This document shows, piece by piece, positions 7,656 to 20,763 of a stretch of DNA of 40,297 nt (positions are counted from its first letter, which is position 1; the number at the start of each line of letters is the position of its first letter). The translations under genes were made by a program, and so were the position numbers. Under the pieces are notes generated by a model. The model did not search any database, had not been told where the DNA came from, and saw only the letters and a program-made list of their open reading frames with translations. This DNA comes from Chara braunii. Lineage: Eukaryota > Streptophyta > Charophyceae > Charales > Characeae. The stretch is from the NCBI GenBank assembly GCA_003427395.1, contig BFEA01000281.1, forward strand, positions 374,350 to 414,646. The letters run 5' to 3'.

Positions 7656-10600
7656 GAATGCGTCGTAGCCTGGTCAACTAAAGTCAGACCACCGTTGTTG
7701 ACCATTCAGCGGCTCTCCGAGTCGTAGCAAAACCACCTCACTCAACGAACTCAAACTCTGCCGCAGCTCTAATGAACCGAAATGTAAGGCCGCTGGGAGC
7801 TTCGTCAGTTCGCAACTCTCCACCAGCTGCTTCGCACAATAGGACGGACCGCGCACCCGCCAACAATCTATCTTGCACCACAAAACTAACCTGTTACAGC
7901 CTCTGCTGCTCCAACAGTCCACCGCTTTACGCAATATTTTTTTCTCAAATAGTGTTAATCTGCAACAGCGGGGCAAAACCGTAGAAGTTCATGGCCAGGT
8001 TCGCCAACTGTTCCCCCAGACATACCACTATACCCACTAAGATTGGCCATGCACCACCGCTCCTCCCCGTGCTACTCGAATGTCTCTCCGTTGCAACTTT
8101 CAATATCACAGTCACAGGTAAATGCCAGCATGTTCGGATTTCTCTGACGAACAAGTGTCCTTGCGGCTCACACACACTCTTAAGCCGACTAACACTAAGA
8201 TAGGCACAACAGACTAGTACGAGCGGACACACACAGACTTAAGCTCTGCAATGTACTGAAACCCGACAAGAACGTCAAAGATCAGTTATGTGCCCCGGTC
8301 CATGCTTGGCTGGTCATCACAAGTGTCATCAATAATTACGCAACACCCCTGAGCGAGTACGGCAGAGAGCGACGATGACGTGCCCGCACATCATACCCTT
8401 CCCCTCTCTCTCTCTCTCCTCCGGTGTCTGCCCCTAGGCTGGTATGAAGGAGTTGCAACCCCGATTTTGACATCATTCAATCGGACGTTCGACCACGAAC
8501 AGCGCCGCCAAGCCTCGATGATGATTAAAGCCAATCACACACAACCTGAAGATTACTGAAATTCAGACTGGAATCACGACGAAGGTAAAGGTTAACACGC
8601 TCTAGCTGGTGACCAAGGAGACAGCCTTCGTGGTGGTGAAGACTATGGCAAGCTCGATGTGAGTCAGCTCTCGCATCTGACGAAGACAGCTCCCGCGATT
8701 ATGGCGACGTCGACCCCGACCCTCTACAGGTAAGCCAGGTAAACTTCGAATCTCCTTTGCATTCTTCTTTGGGTTTCCAATAGTCCTTTTTGACCTGCAC
8801 CGGGCCGATTGTTTGGCCAGGTTCACGCCCCTTTTTTATTTTTCATTCTCTCCTCCGCTGACTCTGTTTCAAGGCGAGTGCAGCCCGCTTCGATCTGCCC
8901 CAAGTGCGAAGTTGAATCTTTTGCTGGAAGATACACTGCTGAGCGGGGGGGGCGGCCATCTAAATAGAGACATCGAATCCGGTGAGTATGACAACGAGCT
9001 ACACGAGAGAAAACCTCATAGAGAGGACCACAAAATGGGACAGCATGGTGGCTACGAGCAGGGAGGCGAACGCTCCGAATCACAATTTTCCTTAACAATA
9101 GCGAGAGCGCGAGGATGACTATCCCTGTACTAGTCGGCAGAAGACCATCGAGGGCTCAACGAAGAAGAGAACCCGGCGGTGTGAAAGAACACGAACGACA
9201 TGACTTTCATGATGCCCCCTGATAACTATTGGTTACACCATAGACACGGCGACACCTGCTTCTGACAAAATGGAAATGTATCTTCTGCTAGAAGCAGGAT
9301 AAATACATTCTTTTTTTAGTTTTCTCCTTTTACTCACGGCGCAGCCTATTAGCGATACAACGCTAAAAATAACCACTTGTCCCTGAAACTAACCCCACTA
9401 TCCGATTTGCAACTCCTCAAAACATTCGGCTAACACTCTAATTTGCTCGATTTCATAGAGAATCGAGCAAGCTCTCGGTTTTTACTCTCATCGCCTCTCC
9501 ATATCCGCACACCACTTTCTCCTACTAACTTCGTTTCTACTAATCCTCTATTCAAACTAACTTCAAGATTGGCTTCGCCGTCCTTCAAAACCACGGAATC
9601 GCTTTTTACTTCGTCCTATTCCGTCAAGAATCGAGTAAGTTATCCGTATTTTGGTGTCACCTGTCACTCTTCCTTCCGCCATGTCCCGCGCACTAAATTC
9701 TTCATCTAACTCTAATCCTATTAATCTTCCCTTAAAACTAATATCATGACCGCGCTCACCCAGGGTTAAAACCCCAAAGTTGTCCTCTCTCTTGCTCGAT
9801 TCCGACACGAATCGAGTGAGCTAAACTCCTTTCCCCGCGCCCAATTTGTCACCTGCCATCTTCGTACCTGTTGTTGAATGTATCCGGCGCGATTCTGCGC
9901 CAAGGTTCATCCTCCCTTCTCGTGCCCTTGTGCTCTTCTTCTGCCAGTGACGCAGCTCGAGTAGGCAGCGGTCCAATAGTGCCTTGCATAACTCAACGCG
10001 CCCAGCCAGTCTCGCGAGAGCAGGGGGGGGGGACTTCGAAGGGAATCAACTACTAGCATCTCGATAAGTCGCTCGCCCATATACCTGTGCGACAACGCGT
10101 CACCCACTCAGTGTCGCTGCAACTCTCCAATCGAGTTCCCTCTGGCCTTGTTCTGCACGAGCAGCGCCCACCTCTCTCCTCCGGGCTTTCCCTGGCCCGC
10201 CTCCTTCAAGCAGGCCCCGCCACCCCTTCAGCCTGTCAGCGGACAAAACCCACTCAAGCTTCTCATAGCAGGCCGTGGAGCCGAGGGTGCGGGTTTGTTG
10301 TTTGCCTAAGCGTAGGCCTCGGTGAAGCGAGCGGGTGCAGATCTTTGTGGTAGAGGCAAATATTCAAATGGGAACTTTGAAGACCGAAGTGGAGGAGAGT
10401 CCAGCGGGCATACTTGCACTCAACCCCTCCACCGTGGACCACCGGGAACGGACGGTGCTCCCGCAAAAAGTCCCGCCACTCAAATTTCCTTCAGCCCGTT
10501 GTCGGAGGGCGCGGTGTCCCGACCCTCCTCTGCGTGCCAGGTTCCAGCTGGCACCAGCTCCTCGCTTAGATGTCGCGGCCTGTAGGCTAGCCCTCGAACC

Positions 10601-11842
10601 TCCGCGGTCCACTAAGTACGTCAGGCTATACCCTGCAATGGACCGGCCCAGTTGGCGCCTGCCTTCAGCAAAAGTGGTGCGCCACTGGACTTTCCATTGG
10701 TCCACGCAGGCTCGGCGCCCCCTCAGAGCACTACCGGCCTGTGGTCGTAGTAGCCGCCTGGTTCGCCTAGGGACGCGAAGGTAGGAGGACCGGCATGGTC
10801 TTTTCTACTGCGCGCCGAATGCCTCGTAGTCGGATTATGGGCTAGATGCTCAAAGCTGCTTTCGCTGCAGGCAAGTACCAGTCCGTAGGGCCTCGCGGAA
10901 CTGACCTGGATGACGGGCTTCCCTGTGGCGTCGCGTGGGTCTGCGGTTGAAGTGACCGTCGGGTTTGGCAAGGTCCACAGCCGTGCATCGAGGCCTGAGG
11001 GACGTGATCTGGGCTAGGTACAGAAGGAAAGAAAAACAAAATAAAAAGGAAAGAAGAAAAGAGAAGAAATGGGAAAAGAGGAAAGTCGCGTGTCGAGCCT
11101 TGTTCTTGAGACAATTCGCTATCTTTGCCTGAAGTGAATAGGTGACCTCAAGTTGTAGTGCCACTGTGACTTTTCCTTTGTTTCGATTTTTGTTTATCTG
11201 TGTTATTATTATGACTATTACTATTATTACTAAGTTTTTTTCAGGTTCTTCCGGTCGTCATTTCGCGGGAAGGCCAACGACTCGAAATCTCGAGCTCAGT
11301 TACGGATTTGTGGCCTAGACTAGTCTGACCCCTCACGTGTCATTCTGTGGCCGAGCGGTTCGGCTGAGATCTGCGCGGTAGGACCCCAAAAGAGGGGCGA
11401 CCCGCGACCGCATTGGGAGGAGGCTTATCACCCTCGTGGAAGGTCACAAGCCCCCTCCTTGCCATCGGACACAGGTACCCATCAGGGTTAGTCCGAAGGT
11501 GAGTTTTCAAGAGAAGGAAGTGACCGCTGGCATCCTGTTATGGGACCACCACGTCGGTTAGCAGTTACGTTGCGACAGGACTAAAGATCTGAGGAAAGCA
11601 GAGGGTCGTATTATGACCGTTGCTTTATTTTGTTTTCGTTTCATATTACTCTATTTCTTTTCATTTTTGAAATCACAGACTACTAAAATACTGAGCTCTA
11701 AAATTCATTTGAACTCCCCATTTAGAGCACGGGGGATTGTGGTATGGAAGGTACCTATAAAAGAAGACAAGAGAAAGGCTGGCGGGGGCAGCTGGCTAGT
11801 TGAGTGAGCATCCTACAGTCCGTCTGTGCGAGCCTGTGCTGA
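7656..11842. other. 4.2-kb stretch without a recognised gene
   Basis: Moderately GC-rich sequence containing only short, mutually overlapping ORFs on both strands (longest 149 codons at 10335-10784, overlapped by a 113-codon minus ORF). A short (CT)n run lies near 8402-8420. At 9430-9830 the octamer AATCGAG recurs several times, twice as small inverted pairs (GCTCGATT...AATCGAGC near 9446 and CTCGATTCC...GAATCGAG near 9792). Purine-rich and pyrimidine-rich tracts occur at 11010-11090 and 9470-9560. Nothing supports a named gene. Confidence 0.4.
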
Positions 11843-12466
11843 ATGTTAAGGTTAGGCTATCTGAGAAGTCTCTTACATGGTACCGTGAGCAGGCTATTCG
11901 TGAGTCGGTGTTCGATACCAGGCACGACCTATTCGGGCGATTCATCCATGGTGCGCAGCAACGGGTTGTATGGATATAGGCCAAGGTGCCTTCAGTCCCT
12001 CTGGAAGTGGGAGCGGTTGTCAGGAGAAGGACCCACGGTGACTGCCATGCTGGATTACAACTACGACGGGAGAAAGGTAAAACTAAAGATAAATGTTGAA
12101 GGGGGAAAAAAGGGAGAGATGAGGGCGGACCCACGCCTACAGATGGCGATTACTGAGGCCAGAGACCGCGCAGAGAGGAGGTGCAGAAGGGACGGGGTCA
12201 CGGACTAAATCCAGGTGAAAATCACTTACTTGGAGGAGGAGACGTCCACGGATACTGCTGAACGCCAACAGCATCTCGATCGCGACACAGAAGTTGAGAG
12301 CGACGCAAGCGATCCAGAGGTCGAGACCCAGTCCTTGCATGGACTAGACCAGATTCGCCGGAATCACCTGTTAGCGGGGGCGATGGAAGACGGCTTTGAG
12401 GCCAGCTCAGGATCAGTGGCGAGAGGTAGGACGGAGCCAGCAGAAGCTGGGCCATCAAGGGAATGA
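11843..12466 (+). pseudogene. Unrecognised coding-like frame broken by one stop
   Basis: Two consecutive open segments lie in the same frame, separated by a single TAA at 12206-12208: about 121 codons, then about 84. The N-terminal part is not distinctive. The middle is Lys/Glu/Arg-rich, and the second half is acidic and rich in Glu, Asp, Ser and Gln (EEETSTDTAERQQHLDRD...), resembling a disordered linker such as those in gag-like proteins. No zinc knuckle, protease or other diagnostic motif is present, so identity is open. It could be a decayed retroelement gag or part of a host gene interrupted by an intron. Confidence 0.3.
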
Positions 12467-15400
12467 GGCCTGTAGAGGACAGGACACGCGAGGCGGTTAC
12501 ACGTGTGCGATCGGCACCGTGGTACTCCCCCGGAAAGACAACCCAGTAGAGCAGAGTAAAAAGGTCAACGGACAAGAAAGGTTTGGGCACACGCGTGGGG
12601 CAAGAGCTTGGCCAGTGCAGTCGACGTTAGTTGCGGCCTCCACGTTCTCGCGTGATGCTTGCACCTGATTGGGCGACTATGAGTTTTCGGCACTGTCATG
12701 GGGAACTGAATCAAGACTTGAAAAGGGGAGAGGGAAGAAGGACAGGACACACACATTGTAGAAGCTAACGTCAACATTGCCTGACAAGAGGGAAGAGATC
12801 ATTGACTTTGCGGGGTCTGCATTGCAGGTCTCGGGGCGGTCTAACATTACCCGTTCCTAGTTGCCCGGTCGACTGAGAGCGAATGCTCAGGGCATGAATG
12901 AAGCGCGAAGTAGGACAGTATATCCAGAGCACGAACGAGTCTTTGAGAAAAGGGGGGGAGAAGAAGAAGCTCTAAAGCGGCTTCGTTGATTGATGTCATC
13001 CATTCTGAACGAGTCCGCACACTTATTGTTGAGTATCGCAGCAGTGACGCAGGTATGCTCGCGAGGCCTTCGAGAGCGTATGATCGACTTCGTCACCGAG
13101 TGGTGGTTTCTCCGAGCTTCCTGTGTTATCTTGCGGCTATCCCCTGATTGACCTACTCGGCGAGGTTACCCAAGTAGTGTGGAATACGCTGTGGAAGAAG
13201 TATATGTGGAAAGCGATCACTTGAACTAGTGGACTCTGACGTCGCACACGAGGTGGTTCGGTTGGGGAGCCTCAATCAGATTACGAGCAGGAGCAGTGGC
13301 GCCCTTGTATCACTCGAGAGAGGAGGGAAGCGAGGGACTGATACTTTAGATATCGATCATCGAAGTGCCATCACTTGTGACTCGCATGAAGGGGATGCTT
13401 ATCCTTCGTTGATGACCACTCTGCTTACCTCTTGCTCGGGGTAACTTTTCGGATTTGATCATATTGGGTGTTGACAGCGCTCGCCGCGTGTGATGAGTAG
13501 CTCCTAGGGATAGCCTTTTTAATGAGCATATCTTGTCATTACACACGGCTTACGGATGTTCTTTGAGCTCGAGTCCATCACTATCTGGTGTTTGTGACCT
13601 CCGCCTCTCTGTTGTCTGCTTACTACTGTCAATGACTCTGCCCGCTGGTGATGAGAGCCTGATTCTAAATTGACTAGTGGGTGACTGCTCATTAGAGAGT
13701 CATTAATGATCACCACCGTGCCGACTTAATTGGTTTTGTCAGTGCTCATGAGATGACTAGTAAAGCCGCCATAGAGAGTTGATGATCGGGGGAAGGATGA
13801 CATGTACTGTAATCGAGGCGAGCTTTTTCAGGACAGTGTACGTGTCATTCGCTGATCTGGGAGTAGTGCTTGCACTCAACCAGTAGCCTATCTTCTTTTG
13901 AGTTCTTGTGGAGTACCGTTCGATAAGGAGTGGACCGAGAGACTCACAAAGAAACATTTGGTAAGATCGAAGACACACGAAACTCACTCGGAGAGCTTGC
14001 GGTTGAAACCCTCCTGCATAGTGTTATGTGGTCTTGACATAATCAAAACGAGAGTCCGATTATTTTCAGTCCTACTTAATCGTGTTCGGCTCAAGAATGC
14101 AAACATGGACAATTAAGTGGAGAGGGTCGTGTGGAGACAAATATGTGTAGGCCCAGACGGGACTGAATGGCTTCTCATAAGAGCCCTTAGTTGTGGTTCC
14201 TTTAACTCAGACTACACGCCTTCTTTAGAAGTACCATAAACGATCTTGATACTTGTTGGCAGTAATTTTGGTTACGCGGTATCAGGCGTTTTCTGAAGTG
14301 CGGTGGACTCTGGTTGATCTGTGGATTTCTCCTACTTGGATGTGAAACACCACGATAAGGTCCCTTATTCGATAGGCAAATCTGGGGCTGCAAAGAGTCA
14401 GAGCTATAACGAGGTGCTATACGGAAGCAAAAGAAAGTGCCAACTGAGCTAATAAAGTTTCGGGTGTCATGCCTCTCGTTTGTACTTGCAAAGAGTTTTA
14501 TAATCGGTAAAGTGTGATTTTCCTTTCTTCATTTTAATAACAAAACTCTACTCTTAAGTACTACATGAGGCTTTGGTCACGTAATGGAGTGTGTTGCCAA
14601 CGTTTCAACCCCTCCTCTCCTTTGATTTACATTTACGAAGAGCAGATAGTGTCTTGATGAGTCCTTTGGGCTAGACGAGCTCAGTGGTGTTGCTCGAATG
14701 ATCAGGTAACACTCGTCAAGCTCTTGTTTCCTTGCATTAAAATTAAGCAAAGGGGAACGATAGTTATTTCACGTTACTCAATGACACCGGTATTACCCCT
14801 TTCTTCTCTAACTGATGGGGACGAATGCGACCACACTTAGGAAAGTAGCTTACCTCCTGATTAAGTATCTCCTTGATGGTGACTAACTGTAAGCCAAGAC
14901 AAAAATTAGCAATGAATGAAATCTTTGAAGGTACCATGTGATCAATAAAAAAAAACCATTTATGCTCATTGACGCCCAGAGCATTACAATACAATCTGGA
15001 GTTGTCTCGCGACACCCCGTGTAGCATCCGAACTGCCCCTAATATGATCGCTAAGCTGCTGCTGCAAAAGCAGGGTTGTTGTCTAGATCACTTTACATGA
15101 ACAAACCTGCGTGTAGCAGTCAGTCCTACATTCTAGCAAGAACTATGAAGTGACGGTCTAGTACCCCACACACGCGATCTGAGTTTGAATTTGCCCTGAG
15201 CAAAGTCTCTCAGACTGCGTATTCAGCAAGGTGAACCAACGAGTTAAACATGTGCCCCACAGTGGCCTCTGATGGCATTTTCTACTGAAAGTCAGTCGCC
15301 AGCGCTCTGTGCAATATACAAAGTGCAAATTGGTCGGCTACGAGCCGTCTCAACTGAGCAGATTGGGGAAAGGGTCAATCTACCTTCGGCTACTCTCTTC

Positions 15401-17216
15401 AAGTTTCAGTATTTGACTTCCTGTTGTGAACTCAGTTGACCTAGAACATGCCTGTTCAGATTACAATGTTCGACTACTCGGGGTGAGTGCACTTAGACAA
15501 ATATTCTTTAAAAATTCATTCAACTTTACTGATCCTATGAAGAATTACAGTACGGAGAGAGATCGAGTTTAGCTAGAGTTTTTTTTTAGGACCATTCAAG
15601 ACCGCTCTCCGCTGTGAAGATGAGTGGATATCACATGTGCTTAATCCCTATGGTTGTAGGCGGGAGGAAGTGACTCTCTCCGACACCCTAAGTTTACTGC
15701 AAGTTAACAACGCCCTGCCTTCGGTATGACTGAGATTTGTGCGTGGTAGTACCTTGCCAAATAAGGGAGTATTGTCATGGTCAGACAGTTCACAACTCGA
15801 TCATTGAACACAGTTGGACATGCAGTAAATGATGGCAATTACAGTCGACGGTTGTTTGAACCGGCAACATCACAAGTCTTATTACTCATAGAACTGAGGG
15901 AAGGTTCTTACTCTGTTGACCCTTGTCATGTTGGAACCTCGTGAAAGTGAGCAGCTCCTACAGTGACCTGAGTCAAACTTCAGCTTGGGGCGACTTCTCT
16001 CAAATCCTACAAGCAACTCTCCTTGTTTAAACATTAATAGTGAACACAAGTATTGACCCGATCGTTACCTGTAAAATATCGACTGACTCAAGCTAACTAC
16101 TAGCAGCGACTCAGCAATAAGCATGTCAGTCTCTAACGTATTCTGCAGAAGGGAATGGTAGTCACATGAACATTAAGACGAAGCAGTATCTTCTTGCAAG
16201 TACATGAAAGAGGTGCGGTTGCCGTCATGTTCATGCGGAGTGTAAACGGTCTTTATGCGGTGAGTGGTCAATTGGAAGTTTTCTGTAACCTGTAGTCATC
16301 ACCACAGGGTATGTGAGCGTGTGTACGGTAGCCTTGAAAGTTATCTGGGGACTAACCGTTGCCACTCTTACTCCTTCATGAGACCATTGGGAAGGCAAGA
16401 GCAAGATTCCCAGTAACGATTGTTGGAACTCTCTACCCACGATCGTTTCGTCAACAAAATGACCAATAAAGATCCCTTGTCGCCTCGGGACCTCTTCTAG
16501 CAGCAGAATGATGAGCGATCGTTTTTCGATTTTTACCCCTTTGAGATATCATCGAGGCCGAATTATCTAGCCCATGAGAACTGCCTACAACTTGATATCC
16601 AGAGGTGGGAACAAAGACCCTAATACAATCTAAAGCCCAAAAACAGTCAGCAGCCATAATTAATGGTGGGTGGGCTCGACACTCAATCAACTGTCCAAAT
16701 AAGAGCGAGGTGCCAAAGGCCAACGGAACAACGTGCGATGATGTACCAGACCATGACTTAGTGAAAGAAACCTCACGTCCCCTGAAAGAGAGTGAAGCAT
16801 ACCCACAAGTTAATACATTACCAGTCACGGGGCTGCTATTTTGCAGAGGCTGATAAAGACTAATCTGTCGCACGCTACTTAGTCAACATCGTACGTAGTA
16901 ATTCCCTGTGTTATTCAAGGCTCAATCACGCGCAAAGATTTATGTACCTTGACCTGTTGAGTGCGGGGTTTGAGTATCTGCCCCCTCTATCTGATCGAGG
17001 GTCTCTGAGAAAAGAACTGCAGTAGGTACAGTACTGAGCTCAGAATGTGATCAGAGTAACATCAATACCTTTACAAAAACGTGGGAAGGGAGTCAGTTTA
17101 CAGGTTGGTGCTAGTGACCCCCGCTGCAGATCAAACCTCAAAAGGTGAGTTTGATATCAACCTCTTGTCTAAGAGGGCGAGCAGGGTACTCTAATCAGTC
17201 CTAACGGCCTGGATCA
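12467..17216. other. 4.7-kb stretch without a recognised gene
   Basis: Base composition is ordinary, stops are frequent in all frames and there are no long homopolymers. The longest ORF is 16451-16873 (minus, 140 codons), overlapped on the other strand by 16605-16853. Neither shows a motif I recognise. The minus ORF at 14764-15027 reads plausibly as protein but is isolated. I see no repeat structure by eye. Ancient degraded repeat or plain intergenic DNA is likely. Confidence 0.4.
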
Positions 17217-17471
17217 TTGGGAACCATGAGAGATGGTGAAGTACTAGTGGTGAAGTGCAGTGCTGCTAGAGACAAAAAGGAAGGATGGGAGAAAGAGGTA
17301 TGCCAGGACATGGAGTCACGTAGACAGACTCAGAGAGAACAGGTAGTTCGGATGGTCAAGGAAGAGAGCTACAGAGAGTATGTAGTCTACTTTTATGGCC
17401 ACGACGACCGACTACACAACACCATCTCATTCTTAGAAACCGTTGAACAGGCCAGGTCTGAGCTCAACTGA
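17217..17471 (+). CDS. Unrecognised coding segment, upstream part
   Basis: An 84-codon open frame starting at a GTG/ATG-rich position. It is strongly charged (many Glu, Lys and Arg, e.g. RRQTQREQVVRMVKEES) and ends in a predicted-helical segment. It lies in the same frame modulo 3 as the larger segment at 17790-18323, separated by about 330 bp with stops. A GT donor-like site occurs near 17456 (CCAG/GTCTGAG), so the two could be exons of one gene; this is inference. I do not recognise the protein. Confidence 0.4.
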   Translation: MGTMRDGEVLVVKCSAARDKKEGWEKEVCQDMESRRQTQREQVVRMVKEESYREYVVYFYGHDDRLHNTISFLETVEQARSELN

Positions 17472-17789
17472 AAGCGTGTGGGTCATCTGGAGAAGCGTCC
17501 AATTTATATCCCAACAATCTTTAGTTAACTTTTCAATCAACTTCTCATTCAGTTCCCAATCAGTCCTCGATCAACGCTTCTCCATTCTCAGACCATTTTC
17601 ATGCTACTCGAGAAACTTTATTGGAAGGAATCGGCAATTAATTATTTCCAATCGGCACGAAGTTCGGTATCAGTCTGGCAGCATCCACATCAGACGATAC
17701 AAATTTTTTTGACAATCAAGGAATGTCCTCATCAGGAAGCGCAAAACAGTCTCGGCATCCAGCAACCGCACATGAGTGCAGTCCGGTAG

Positions 17790-18323
17790 TTCTCGGTTCT
17801 GAAGGCCGTCCTGACCAGTCTTAATAGGATTGCTTTAAGAGATGTTTTCCAACACAGGTATGTCAGCGCGGTCAGCTTCAGGCAGGAGAATCTATCCATC
17901 TATGTGGTTCACACTGAGTTCGTCGGAGGTACCATTCATGACTTCAGACCCTATGTGAGGAAAGACAAGGAGACTCATGAGCACTTTGACTCAGTCTGGA
18001 TTGCAGCAACCAGGCACCTTGAAGAGAGAGAGAAGGAGTTTGATGGAGGTGGTGTCAAGCTGATTCGCAGCTTCGGGCCAAAGCTCTACGCTGACTACCC
18101 CAAGCCTCCGGTACCTTTTACTTTGACGGACGACTCTCACTGGGGTGACCTGGTTGGCCTGGCCAAGAGGTACATCTCTCTAGCTACGATTGACTACGAG
18201 GCAATCACTGAGCCATCTGAGTTCCCGCATCTCAGACGGGTGATTTTCTCTCAACCATATCTTCTCACACTACGGGAGGAGTTTTGTGCTATGGTTGATT
18301 TCCATATCATGGGACTTGGATGA
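17790..18323 (+). CDS. Unrecognised coding segment, main part
   Basis: Open for about 177 codons from just after a stop at 17787-17789 to TGA at 18321-18323. The sequence is well balanced in composition, with aromatic and acidic residues and no low complexity. Distinctive stretches include EFVGGTIHDFRPYVRKDKE, DSVWIAATRHLEEREKEF, GPKLYADYPKPPVPF and DDSHWGDLVGLAKRYISL. This is the most protein-like frame in the window outside the retrotransposon. There is no ATG near the left edge, so the segment is either an internal/terminal exon or a 5'-truncated copy. Downstream (18324-18690) is AT-rich and could be 3' UTR. No domain is assigned. It may be host or transposon-derived. Confidence 0.5.
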   Translation, partial: FSVLKAVLTSLNRIALRDVFQHRYVSAVSFRQENLSIYVVHTEFVGGTIHDFRPYVRKDKETHEHFDSVWIAATRHLEEREKEFDGGGVKLIRSFGPKLYADYPKPPVPFTLTDDSHWGDLVGLAKRYISLATIDYEAITEPSEFPHLRRVIFSQPYLLTLREEFCAMVDFHIMGLG

Positions 18324-19398
18324 AAGTGCTCAGAGCTTGCAGACTTCAGGGGGCACTATATACAGAGGCCACAACCTCAGAGAGTATGCAGACATGGTTC
18401 AAAGCACAAGAAACGAGCAGTCAAATGAGAGATTGAGCGTGAGAACCTAGAGGGATGAGTGAGGACTCTTAAGGAGTGCTAACCATGTCTGTTCATTTGT
18501 ACCTTCTGAGACTATTATGAGTTCTCACTTTTCCCTCATTCATCTTGTTTTTGCCTTGAGTCAATCAGTTTTTATTATCTCTTATGGCATTGCTTGATGA
18601 TTGTGTTCTTTGTTGATCATGTCACAGTTCTCAACGTCCAAATTGGCAAACTTGGCACATACATGGCCTATTCAGTTTAATTTTAATTTGTTACTTGCAT
18701 CATCATTGCTGTTCCGAATCACAATCAAAGATTCCTAAGACCGGGGGCCGGCGAAGACCGCAATTGAAGGGTCTTGCTCAAAGCCGGACGCACACAACAG
18801 GAAGGGATTTGTTTAAAATTAATCTGTTTAATTTATTTTATTTATTGCAAACATCATTCAAATCCTGCGCGACAGCCTGTTGGCTTTCCGGTCGTCCGAA
18901 GCGACCCGACTAGAAAAAGTGTGACACCGTGCGCTCATCACCCGCTAACTCGCATGTACGTCAGACTCCTTGGTCCGGTCTTAAGACAGTGGGGCGAAGG
19001 ACCTTCACCAACATCCCGAACACACAAGGAACCCACAGGTCAATGAAAAAGAGGTCCGTGCTCAAGGTTGGGTTTAGTTTTGACGGACGCCTATATACAC
19101 GGGTGTTGCGCGACGCGCGGATCCACGGAGATGTTTCAAAGCTACATTATCGTCAATGTCATCCTCCGCACGTACGCACATGTCCCCCTCAAGCAATCCA
19201 TTCGTCAAACATCCTTTTGATCTTATTTTAATCAGAGATAAAAATTTGGCCGGCAAAAGCGCCGCTTCTATAGTCATTAACAAGAAAGAGATCACGCGCG
19301 TCTTAAGTCTGCGCACCCACACACACTTGATTCTCAGTCAACCATTCAGTCGGCGTTAACAATAGACAGCGGTCGTGATTCACGCAGCGTACTCAAAC
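18324..19398. other. No gene recognised
   Basis: Possible 3' UTR of the preceding segment, then a mixed region with an AT-rich tract at 18815-18850 and short overlapping ORFs (18695-18913, 18774-19046, 18929-19231) that show no motif. Confidence 0.4.
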
Positions 19399-19833
19399 TT
19401 ATTTTCTGTCACTTGCAAAAACCCAGGGCGGATACCATTGTAAGGGTATTCGCACCGACACCATGGAGAGGCTGGACAGCGGGAGGTGGAGGGGCTGGTC
19501 TTGGGGGTCCTTTCTTTGTACTTGGAGGGTTTTATTTTGGTAAGAACCTTTGAGTTTGTCTGTCCACGACACGTGTGTTCCTGGTTGCCCTCGGGCTGCG
19601 GGTCCTGCTGAATTCACCTCTTGGCACTTCCCCCCCTCCCATGCTGGCTGGCTCTCGTGGGCTCTGCTCCCCTTGGAGTGCTCCCCCCGAATCTTACTCC
19701 TGCCCCCCTCCTCTTCCTCTCCCAGTGAGAGGATGTTGCCCTCCCGAACCATGGGTTGTGCTTCTCCTACTTCGCATGTGACCTGCTCTTTGCCTTTACT
19801 GTTCTTCATTGAGGGGTTGGCCAGGATCTTCAA
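19399..19833 (-). other. Charged ORF, possibly LINE ORF1-like N terminus
   Basis: A 144-codon minus-strand frame. Its first half is Glu/Lys/Gly-rich. A tryptophan motif VSWTDKLKG near residue 90 is followed by a basic stretch and a segment ending SVRIPLQWYPPWVF. A W-A/T-D-K-L/V-K-G motif near the start of the folded region is common in gag-like ORF1 proteins of plant LINEs, which is the only basis for this suggestion. No zinc knuckle follows and the reading frame stops immediately. The opposite strand is also open (19550-19924), so chance is a real alternative. Confidence 0.25.
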
Positions 19834-20470
19834 GGCGGCGTCTTATGACTCCTCTGAAGAGGAGCATAGATTCTGCTTTTTTGTGGCTCCTCTGGTTGTG
19901 CAAGAGTCTGGTCGTTTTTCCTGATTTGTGATTTTTGCGTCTTCCTTGTGTATCAGGATGGTGATTGTTTTTAGTTTTACAACTTTCATTACTCTGGGGT
20001 GTATTTTTATTTTCTTTTATATTTTTTCCTTCTGCGCAGATGGCTGCGGGGGGGGGTTGTAAAGGGTAGAGGGGGTGCTGGACAGAGAGGGGAAGATGGG
20101 GTGGAGGATGACACCACCACCCTGTGTGCGCGTGCACTCCTTCTTCACTCCAGTCAATGAACCCACGGCCTCCTCCTTACCACGTGCCTCCTCCTTCCAT
20201 TGCAAGCTTCACTCTGACCTGCGAAGTCGAGCTTGTGCCTGACTCACCTCGTCTATGCCACAAGCCTTCCAGGTTTGCCCAACGACTGGCCCTCCTTTCT
20301 GAGTCAGCCTCCCTCCCTCTCAGTCTCCCCTAAAGGGGTTAGGACTAGTGCTTTGGTAGTGGCACTAATTGGATAGTGCCCTGGGCGGTGAATCCCCTCG
20401 CACGAGGGCAATCAATGTTGTCCTCCCTGTATGATTACGACTTAATTTTGGCTTCTGCTTTGTTAGATGT

Positions 20471-20613
20471 GACGCTGGACCCGGTTTCCAGCAGGTGCAG
20501 CTCCCCAGCAATAGAATGGAGCCACCTTTTACGGGGATCCGATTAGTGGGGGATGCTCTTATCACCTCCACTAATAGGTCTCACTTGGATGTTTCGAAAA
20601 GAAAAAGAAAAAG
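20471..20613 (+). mobile_element. LINE 3'-end copy (reference-quality)
   Basis: Plus-strand order: block 1 (GACGCTGGACCCGGTTTCCA...GCTCCCC...AATAGAATGGAGCC), a spacer of about 25 bp, block 2 (GGATGCTCTTATCACCTCCA), then GATGTTTCGAAAAGAAAAAG as an A-rich tail. This is the most readable copy and was used to recognise the others. Confidence 0.75.
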
Positions 20614-20763
20614 GGCTTCCCGCAGCATCTTTTTTGGGAAACAATGGAGGGCCGAGGACCTAAGGGAAAGCCTCCCCCTTACATGGGACCCATTCTTAGG
20701 GCCTCGTTTGACACCACTTGAACTCAAGGGTTGACAGGAAATTCTTTGTTCCACACCTCCCTA

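Noticed and set aside
10335-10784. 149-codon ORF (plus) overlapping a 113-codon minus ORF
   Set aside because: GC-rich DNA opens both strands by chance; no motif, and neither frame looks constrained.
11343-11420. tRNA-like GTGGCCGAGCGGTT (Leu/Ser-type start)
   Set aside because: No B box or acceptor-stem pairing follows; cloverleaf cannot be drawn.
16451-16873. 140-codon minus-strand ORF
   Set aside because: No recognisable motif, overlapped by an 82-codon plus-strand ORF; not enough to call a gene.
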